Source: JAQYVZ01 sp035269105 (GTDB taxonomy: Bacteria > Desulfobacterota > Desulfuromonadia > Desulfuromonadales > BM103). Taken from it: a stretch of DNA of 19,955 nucleotides. Position 1 is the stretch's first letter. Each line of letters starts with the position of its first letter. Positions 15,315 to 19,955 of the stretch are shown here, in pieces. Where the stretch lies: positions 1 through 19,955 of the forward strand of contig DATFJP010000294.1 in assembly GCA_035269105.1 (NCBI GenBank). Direction: 5' to 3'. The notes below the pieces were generated by a model, which worked only from the letters and a program-made list of their open reading frames with translations, was not told the origin of the DNA and did no database searches. Both the position numbers and the translations under genes were made by a program.

Positions 15315-15342
15315 ACACTAGCAGACCTCCGGGACATGGCAA
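15315..15342 (-). promoter_or_regulatory. Possible promoter for sodN
   Basis: On minus, TTGCCA (15337-15342) and TAGTGT (15315-15320) are 16 nt apart, about 60 nt upstream of the sodN start. The -35 is good and the -10 weak. Confidence 0.35.
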
Positions 15343-15412
15343 TCGCCGGTTCGGGAATTGCCTCTCGTCAGAGCGGCAAGGACAATTCCGCTAAAAACCG
15401 ATAGAGGCCGTT

Positions 15413-16111
15413 TCAGGGTTGCAGGGAATCGTTGTGGCCGGAGAGCAGGGCCTGCGCTTCCTGTTCACTCACGTCGTACCACTGCCGGTAGGCGGCGGCA
15501 ACGGCGAACGGGCGTCCGCTGCGCAGGTTGGCGCAGCAGACCAGGTCGGCTTCGGCAGCCAGGTGCCGGACCGCCTCGGCATGCCCGGTGGGTACGGCCA
15601 CGACCACTGAACCGGCGCCGGTCCGGCGCAGGGCGGCCACCGCCACCCGCATGGTAAAGCCGCTGGCCAGGCCGTCGTCGATCAGCACCACGTCCCGCGC
15701 GATCAAATCCGGCAGCGGCCGGGCGCCGCGCAGGGCTGCCACGCGCCGCTCGACCTTGGCCCGGGTGGCGGCGATGCCGCGCTCGACCTCTGCCTCGCTG
15801 AGGCCGGCGGTGGCAATCAGGGCGGCATTCAACTGGTAGCTGCCGTCGAAAGCAACGGCTCCGTACCCGGCCTCCGTATTCCAGGGCAGGGTGATTTTCG
15901 AGACGACGGCGACGTCGAGCGGGCAGCCCAGCAATTGTGCGACCGGAGCTGCGACCGGAACTCCGCCGGCCGGAATGGCCAGGGCAAAGGGAGCCGACAG
16001 CTGCTGTTCGGCCAGCAGGCCTGCCAGGGTCTGTCCTCCCTCATGCCGATCTTCGAAGATACCGGTCCGATTGTGCAAATCAGGGATTTCCCGAATCCGG
16101 TTGTTGCCCAT
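15413..16111 (-). CDS. Phosphoribosyltransferase-fold protein (COG1926 type)
   Basis: A 232-residue protein. Residues 141-153 (VVLIDDGLASGFT) form the PRPP-binding loop. PFALAIPAGGVPVAAPVA (41-58) and VAVVSKITLPWNTEAGYGAV (68-87) are typical of the predicted phosphoribosyltransferases grouped in COG1926, as is the C-terminal PFAVAAAYRQWYDVSEQEA. Substrate is unknown; members are often near stress or fermentation genes. ATG 16111 has AAGGAG 9 nt upstream and begins MGNNRIREIPDL; an in-frame ATG 51 nt earlier lacks a ribosome site and is rejected. It lies 158 nt upstream of sodN on the same strand, so co-transcription is possible but not required. Confidence 0.88.
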   Translation of the reverse strand: MGNNRIREIPDLHNRTGIFEDRHEGGQTLAGLLAEQQLSAPFALAIPAGGVPVAAPVAQLLGCPLDVAVVSKITLPWNTEAGYGAVAFDGSYQLNAALIATAGLSEAEVERGIAATRAKVERRVAALRGARPLPDLIARDVVLIDDGLASGFTMRVAVAALRRTGAGSVVVAVPTGHAEAVRHLAAEADLVCCANLRSGRPFAVAAAYRQWYDVSEQEAQALLSGHNDSLQP

Positions 16112-16252
16112 GGCGGAAGACTCCTTATGCGGGGTTCGGCGGCCAGAGACTGGACTGACCATCTGTCTGTTAACGGTAGCAGGTTAGCGGAGACCGGCAA
16201 GTTCTCTGCCCGGCCAGCAGAATCGACTTCGCCGGCAAGCCTGAAAAAGCAC

Positions 16253-16277
16253 AAAAAAAATCCCCAGGACGGGGGGA
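16253..16277 (-). terminator. Rho-independent terminator after the small membrane protein gene
   Basis: On minus, TCCCC (16277-16273) pairs with GGGGA (16265-16261) around CCGTCCT and is followed by eight Ts (16260-16253). It is 31 nt past the stop of the small membrane protein gene. Confidence 0.75.
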
Positions 16278-16308
16278 AGAGTCAATAATCGTGGTGTTCG
16301 ATGATTGC

Positions 16309-16650
16309 TCAGTCGGGACAAGGCTGCGGTTGCTGTTTCAGTTTGCGGTGGAATGGAACACCTCCCAGCAGCACCATGTTCGCGGCATGGTAATGTTCGA
16401 TCTCGTGGCCGAGAGACCGGAGTTTCCTTCTGATCAGATGTACGGCAGAGGCCCAGGCCAGGGCGACCAGCCAGACCCACCAGGTCAGGATGAACTTGAC
16501 ACCCAGGATGAGAGCCAGCCCCAGCATGACGAGGCCGCCGAACAGGTAAGGCAGAACATAGTAGCAGAAGAGACCGAGAAGGACCCCGAACAGGGGCAGC
16601 AGAACGCTGAACAGCAGAAAGGCGAAGACAGCTTGCAACAGAAATTCCAT
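16309..16650 (-). CDS. Small integral membrane protein, unknown function
   Basis: A 113-residue protein with two to three transmembrane helices packed into residues 4-75 (from LLQAVFAFLLFSVLLPLFG to LTWWVWLVALAWASA), then a basic, histidine-containing cytoplasmic tail (RRKLRSLGHEIEHYHAAN, followed by VPFHRKLKQQPQPCPD). I do not recognise the family. ATGs occur in tandem at 16653 and 16650; AGGAGG ends 4 nt from the first and 7 nt from the second, so I use 16650. A second AAAGGAGG about 37 nt further upstream has no start codon after it. It is probably a single-gene unit, with a promoter at 16830-16857 and a terminator at 16253-16277. Confidence 0.75.
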   Translation of the reverse strand: MEFLLQAVFAFLLFSVLLPLFGVLLGLFCYYVLPYLFGGLVMLGLALILGVKFILTWWVWLVALAWASAVHLIRRKLRSLGHEIEHYHAANMVLLGGVPFHRKLKQQPQPCPD

Positions 16651-16829
16651 CATGACACCTCCTTTCGTGAGGTTTGTTTTTTCCCGATGTCCTCCTTTCT
16701 TTGATGGCAGAACGAAAAATGCCGGGGCCAATTCAGTTGGCAACCCGGCGGTCCGAGATGATTTTGCAGGGCGGACCCGAGGGTTTCCGCGCCGAACTCC
16801 AGAGATGGACTGGTTTTCAGCTTACCTTC

Positions 16830-16857
16830 ATCCTAAAGGATTCCAGGGCGCAGTCAA
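16830..16857 (-). promoter_or_regulatory. Promoter for the small membrane protein gene
   Basis: On minus, TTGACT (16852-16857, 5 of 6) and TAGGAT (16830-16835, 4 of 6) are 16 nt apart. Transcription would start near 16823, giving a leader of roughly 170 nt, long for such a small gene. Confidence 0.45.
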
Positions 16858-16875
16858 CCACCTTTTTTGTTAAAT

Positions 16876-16904
16876 TTGTCCGAAGAAAAGGGCTTCATTA
16901 TAAT
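16876..16904 (+). promoter_or_regulatory. Promoter-like site without a downstream gene
   Basis: TTGTCC (16876-16881) and a perfect TATAAT (16899-16904) are 17 nt apart. The predicted start near 16911 leads into a gene-free, structured stretch and then antisense into the DUF423 gene, so any product would be a non-coding RNA. Confidence 0.5.
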
Positions 16905-17159
16905 TTGTTTTTATTCGCTGATTCAGTGGGTTAGGTTTTGTTCCAAAGAGGAGTTCTTCCCGGGATTCGGCCTGCGAACCTGCACCGCATCAGCCTTCGA
17001 ACCGGGGGCGCCAAAACCCAATCATAAAAAAAGATCTTGATGCCGCAGGTGCGGTCTTCAGACCGCGAACAGACCTTCCGGTTTCCTTCCGTTTGCCGAT
17101 GCCTGGCCACGGCTGCGAGCTGGGTATCCGGATGGCAAATAGTTCCGGCAGGGGTCGTT

Positions 17160-17534
17160 TTATCCGCCGCTTTGCCAGGCGGCCAGCGCCAGCAGCAGCC
17201 AGCCGAGCAAAAAGGCGATGCCGCCGAGTGGGGTGATCATGCCGAGGGCCCGGACGCCGGTCAGGACCATGAGGTAGAGCGAGCCGGAAAAGAGCAGAGT
17301 GCCGGCCAGCAGCACCCAGCCCGCCGGCCGGAGCAACCCGGCCTGCGGCAGCAGCTGGCAGAGGATGGCGATCAGCAGCAGGCCGAGAGCATGCACCAGG
17401 TGGTACTGGACGCCGGTCTGCCAGACGGCCAGCATGTCCGGGTGAACTCTCGATTTCAGTCCGTGGGCACCGAAGGCACCCAGGGCGACGCCCAGCAGGG
17501 CGCTCAGGCTGCCGATCATCAGAAAAAGCTTCAT
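17160..17534 (-). CDS. DUF423 (YgdD family) membrane protein
   Basis: A 124-residue inner-membrane protein with four predicted helices. Family signature: GSLSALLGVALGAFGAHGLK (about 8-27), then MLAVWQTGVQYHLVHALGLL (34-53), LLFSGSLYLMVLTG and ITPLGGIAFLLGWLLL. Function is unknown for the family. GGAGG lies 6 nt before ATG 17534; a longer in-frame start at 17582 overlaps the previous gene and is rejected. It follows the 84-residue gene by 25 nt and so belongs with the Ste24-type protease operon. Confidence 0.9.
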   Translation of the reverse strand: MKLFLMIGSLSALLGVALGAFGAHGLKSRVHPDMLAVWQTGVQYHLVHALGLLLIAILCQLLPQAGLLRPAGWVLLAGTLLFSGSLYLMVLTGVRALGMITPLGGIAFLLGWLLLALAAWQSGG

Positions 17535-17559
17535 GGTGATCCTCCCGAACGGATGCCGC

Positions 17560-17814
17560 TCAGTAGCTGACCCGCAGCTCATCCAGCGTGCGGTGAATGT
17601 CCTCTAAACCGAAGCCGATCTTTTCGCAGCACATTTCCGAATAGGTTTCATAGAGCAGCACCCGTTCGGTCAGTTTGGCGACCAGATCCTCACGGCCCCG
17701 GAAATTCTCCGGATGCTCGGCGACCTTCATGAGCAGCGGGACGATGAAATCGGGCAGCTCCCCTTCCTGGTTCTGCTGGCGGACGGCCTGGGCCAGGCGG
17801 ACAAAAACATCCAT
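17560..17814 (-). CDS. Hypothetical protein, 84 residues, coupled to the M48 protease
   Basis: Not recognised. A soluble, probably all-helical, acidic protein: MDVFVRLAQAVRQQNQEGEL, then PDFIVPLLMKVAEHPENF, KLTERVLLYETYSEMCCEKIG and EDIHRTLDELRVSY. The paired cysteines (C62, C63) are notable. Its ATG shares one base with the TGA stop of the protease gene (TGATG), a sign of translational coupling, with GGAG just upstream. The conserved-looking operon position suggests a role linked to the protease or the membrane, but this is inference. Confidence 0.8.
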   Translation of the reverse strand: MDVFVRLAQAVRQQNQEGELPDFIVPLLMKVAEHPENFRGREDLVAKLTERVLLYETYSEMCCEKIGFGLEDIHRTLDELRVSY

Positions 17815-19061
17815 CAGGAACTCCTTCGGGTGGTTCCCCGCAGGCTGGCGATACGCCGCACCATGGGCGGGTGGGAATAGTGAAACCAGGCATAGAGCGG
17901 ATGCGGATGAAGGTTGCTCAAATTCTCTTTGGCCAGTTTTGCCAGTGCGCCGGCGAGGGCTGCCGGGGTTTGGGTCAGCTCAACGGCAAAGCGGTCGGCC
18001 TGCCATTCGTGATGGCGCGACAGGCCGCTGAACAGGGGAGTCAGCGGGAACAACACCAGGCTGCCCAGAAAACCGAGCAGCAGCACCTGGGCGACAAAGC
18101 CGAGCTCGCCGATGCCGAACAGTCCCGGCAGGCCGCCCCAGTCCAGCAGCCGCCAGGCCAGCCAGCAGGCGGCAAGGCTGAGCAGCTCCATGCTCAGCAG
18201 GCGCTTCCAGATATGGCCCAGCCGCCAGTGGCCGGCCTCATGGGCCAGAACACCGATAATCTGGTCGTCGTCCATCTGCTCCAGCAGGGTATCGAACAGG
18301 ACGATGCGCTTGACGCGGCCGATGCCGGTGAAGTAGGCATTGGAGTGCCCGCTGCGCCGGGATGCGTCGACCTGCTGGACCTTTTCGATCTGCAGACCGG
18401 CCTTGGCCATGACGGTTTTGACCTGCTCAGCCAGATCCTGCCGCTGCAGCGGCTGAAATTTGAAGAACAGCGGTTCGATCAGGACCGGCGACAGGTACAT
18501 CAGCACCAGGGTCACCAGGGCCAGGAACAGCCAGACCCAGAACCACCACCAGTCAGGGCTGGCCTGGACCAGCGCCAGCGCGCCGGCGGTCACCAGTGAC
18601 AGCAGGACAAGGCCGACAGCCAGCGATTTGAGCTGATCGGTCAACCAGATCTTCGGGGTGGAGCGATTGAAGCCGAAGCGTTCCTCGAGGAGGAAGGTGC
18701 GGTACAGGCTGAAGGGAATATCGAGCAGGGTCTGGATCAGCAAGAGGCCGATGACGAACAAAATGCCCCGGGTAACGAAGGAACCGGTCAGCTCGTCAAC
18801 CAGGCCGTCATACCAGGCAAGCGGACCGGCAAAGATGAAGAGCAGCAGCAGCAGGCTGCCGAACAGGGATTCCACCAGACCCAGCCGGCTGTTGGCCAGG
18901 GTGTAATCGGAGGTCCTGGCCAACAGCTCTTCATCGACCAGGCCTTCGAAACCGGGCGGTACCTGGTGGCCGTAGCGGGCCAGGTGACGCAGGTTGAGGC
19001 CGCGCAGCCAGAGACGGCAGCCCAAAACCAGCAGGAACAGAATGAGGATGAGCCAAGACAT
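17814..19061 (-). CDS. M48 family metalloprotease, Ste24 (CAAX prenyl protease 1)-like
   Basis: A 415-residue integral-membrane zinc protease, the normal length for bacterial Ste24-type members. Multiple hydrophobic helices (about 1-20, 62-84, 97-115, 145-165, 172-196) precede the catalytic domain. The zinc motif is HEAGH (274-278) and the third ligand is E352 in HHEWQADRFA (350-359). Also present are the N-terminal LLEERFGFNRST segment, RRSGHSNAYFTGIGRVKRI and YSHPPMVRRI near the end (from 395), all typical of Ste24. In bacteria it probably processes or degrades membrane proteins; prenylated substrates are not expected. The start at 19061 has a weak ribosome site but the family N-terminus fits. 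Followed by a one-base overlap with the 84-residue gene. Confidence 0.93.
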   Translation of the reverse strand: MSWLILILFLLVLGCRLWLRGLNLRHLARYGHQVPPGFEGLVDEELLARTSDYTLANSRLGLVESLFGSLLLLLFIFAGPLAWYDGLVDELTGSFVTRGILFVIGLLLIQTLLDIPFSLYRTFLLEERFGFNRSTPKIWLTDQLKSLAVGLVLLSLVTAGALALVQASPDWWWFWVWLFLALVTLVLMYLSPVLIEPLFFKFQPLQRQDLAEQVKTVMAKAGLQIEKVQQVDASRRSGHSNAYFTGIGRVKRIVLFDTLLEQMDDDQIIGVLAHEAGHWRLGHIWKRLLSMELLSLAACWLAWRLLDWGGLPGLFGIGELGFVAQVLLLGFLGSLVLFPLTPLFSGLSRHHEWQADRFAVELTQTPAALAGALAKLAKENLSNLHPHPLYAWFHYSHPPMVRRIASLRGTTRRSS

Positions 19062-19142
19062 GCCGACAGCATAGCATGGAAGCCGGCACCGGGAAAGGCG
19101 TGGCAGCCCTTGCCTGCAAGCACGCCCGTGCGGTCGTCCGGT

Positions 19143-19955
19143 TCAGCCTGCCCGGGCTTTCGCTGTCTCCGGCCTTTCGACCACCATGCCGAGGATGGTC
19201 CAGCCCGGCCCGGGTTCGAACTTGTCCTCGACGGTGAAGATCTTCAGATGCCGCCGGGGATCCAGGGCGAAGAGGGGCACCACGCCTTTGTTTCCCCGCT
19301 GCAGATAGTCGGCGAAGGTGAAGTTTTCAGTGAGATCGGTGGCCCGGATTTCGCCGCCTTCATCCAGCATGTCGGCCAGGCGCCGGTAAGTGATGTCCTC
19401 GCCGAACAGCGTGTAGCCACGGCGCTTGATTGGCACCTTCATTTTCTGCGACTTGTCCTGTTCCGGTTTGGTCTGCAGCAAAAAAACGTGGTTGGTGCCG
19501 AATTCCATCCGGTAGTGCATGGCCGCCATCAGGTTGACGCTGCCGCGGTAGGAAAGGGCCAGCAGGCGGCCGATGCCGATCAGATTGAGGTGCCGTTCGG
19601 CGTGTTCGGAAACCGGATTGCCGTAGTATGTTTCGAGATTCTCCATTTTGGCCTTGGCGATATTGTCCCAGCTGGATTCGGCGAGCCGGGTGCGGAAACC
19701 CTGTTCATTGAGTGCTGCGGCGACGGCCCGCGCGACCCGGTTGGCGCCGATGACCAGAAAGCCCTTGGGTTCCGGTTCGGCCACCTTCAGCCATTTGGCG
19801 ATGGGACGCGCAGTGGCGCTCTGCAGCAGCACCGTGCTGATGATGACCAGAAAGGTCAGGGGAACGAACAGCCGGGCTTCCTCGTAGCCGAGGTTTTCCA
19901 ACTGGATGGCGAACAGCGCGGCGATGGCCGCGGCGACGATGCCGCGCGGCGCGAT
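19143..19955 (-). CDS. Cation/proton antiporter (CPA1/NhaP-like) with C-terminal TrkA-N-like domain, 5' end cut by window edge
   Basis: The last 270 residues of a larger protein; the frame is open to the window end. The first visible residues, IAPRGIVAAAIAALFAIQ, are the conserved late transmembrane motif of CPA1 Na+/H+ or K+/H+ antiporters, followed by one more helix (LFVPLTFLVIISTVLL). After it comes a cytoplasmic Rossmann-type domain: GFLVIGANRVARAVAAALNE with a GxNRxxR variant of the usual GxGxxG, then VFLLQTKP. A further C-terminal domain ends GWTILGMVVERPET. Such RCK-like domains usually gate the antiporter in response to nucleotides. It excretes Na+ or K+ in exchange for protons at the inner membrane; ion choice is unknown. 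Probably a separate unit upstream of the M48 gene, 81 nt away. Confidence 0.88.
   Translation of the reverse strand: MAPRGIVAAAIAALFAIQLENLGYEEARLFVPLTFLVIISTVLLQSATARPIAKWLKVAEPEPKGFLVIGANRVARAVAAALNEQGFRTRLAESSWDNIAKAKMENLETYYGNPVSEHAERHLNLIGIGRLLALSYRGSVNLMAAMHYRMEFGTNHVFLLQTKPEQDKSQKMKVPIKRRGYTLFGEDITYRRLADMLDEGGEIRATDLTENFTFADYLQRGNKGVVPLFALDPRRHLKIFTVEDKFEPGPGWTILGMVVERPETAKARAG

Larger units (their letters stand above)
16654..17159. other. 506-nt intergenic region with divergent promoter-like sites
   Basis: I find no convincing protein gene. An open frame on plus at 16704-16934 (76 residues) lacks a ribosome site and recognisable sequence. The region holds a promoter-like site on each strand, described separately. 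Downstream of the plus one is a fold-prone stretch: CCCGG/CCGGG, TTCG/CGAA and TTTTG/CAAAA arms between about 16938 and 17019. There is a GCGGTC-TTCA-GACCGC hairpin at 17051-17066, and seven As at 17026-17032, which read as T7 on minus about 18 nt after that hairpin. The last pair could be an imperfect terminator for the DUF423 gene. Confidence 0.5.

Noticed and set aside
16704..16934. Possible 76-residue gene on plus in the gap
   Set aside because: No Shine-Dalgarno, no recognisable sequence, and it overlaps both promoter-like sites of the region.
16938..17019. tRNA-like or 6S-like RNA
   Set aside because: TTCGAA-containing T-loop look-alikes do not form a proper T-arm or cloverleaf, and the folded stretch is too short for 6S RNA with no classic central bubble. 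Kept only as a general RNA candidate.

Overview
The window looks like chromosomal DNA of a high-GC deltaproteobacterium, most likely of the Desulfuromonadales (Geobacter / Desulfuromonas / Pelobacter group). The reasons are the order tRNA-Ser - ffs - dnaX - ybaB - recR followed by a single-chain pyruvate:ferredoxin oxidoreductase, an ACT-domain malic enzyme, a small CxxCH cytochrome, and sigma-70-type promoters. This assignment is inference; no rRNA or other taxonomic marker is present. I see no transposase, integrase, phage gene or CRISPR array. It reads as housekeeping and core metabolic DNA with several small uncharacterised genes.

Layout. 1-4560 (minus) is a replication and recombination cluster. 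A good promoter at 4528-4556 drives tRNA-Ser(GGA) and the 4.5S-type SRP RNA, then dnaX, ybaB, recR and the start of nifJ/por, which is cut by the window edge. dnaX carries an E. coli-like programmed -1 frameshift signal. 4721-6546 (plus) holds a SYLF-domain lipoprotein with its terminator, and a glycosyltransferase of the GTDC1/QTMAN (DUF3524) type. 6547-6770 is a gene-free patch of palindromes. 6782-10069 (minus) encodes a monoheme cytochrome c, NAD(P)-malic enzyme, two small unknown proteins and a YbaK-type aminoacyl-tRNA deacylase. 10171-12438 (plus) is a complete sucCD transcription unit with promoter, palindromic operator candidate and strong terminator.

12585-14156 (minus) has a QueG-like Fe-S protein with its own strong promoter and a metallophosphoesterase. 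14370-14738 (plus) is an orphan protein. 14796-16650 (minus) holds an exported nickel superoxide dismutase, a COG1926-type phosphoribosyltransferase and a small membrane protein. 16654-17159 has no convincing gene but carries divergent promoter-like sites and a fold-prone stretch. 17160-19061 (minus) is an operon-like set of Ste24-type M48 protease, an 84-aa protein overlapping it by one base, and a DUF423 membrane protein. 19143-19955 (minus) is the C-terminal part of a cation/proton antiporter with a TrkA-N-like domain.

How the genes fit together. Malic enzyme, SucCD and pyruvate:ferredoxin oxidoreductase connect malate, pyruvate, acetyl-CoA and the TCA cycle, as expected for an anaerobic respirer or acetate/pyruvate user. 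The periplasmic Ni-SOD fits an anaerobe meeting oxygen. I found no obvious new multi-gene system. The items most worth a second look are the dnaX frameshift cassette, the bacterial QTMAN-like enzyme, the Ni-SOD whose active-site histidine should be exposed by signal peptidase, and the palindromic intergenic elements.
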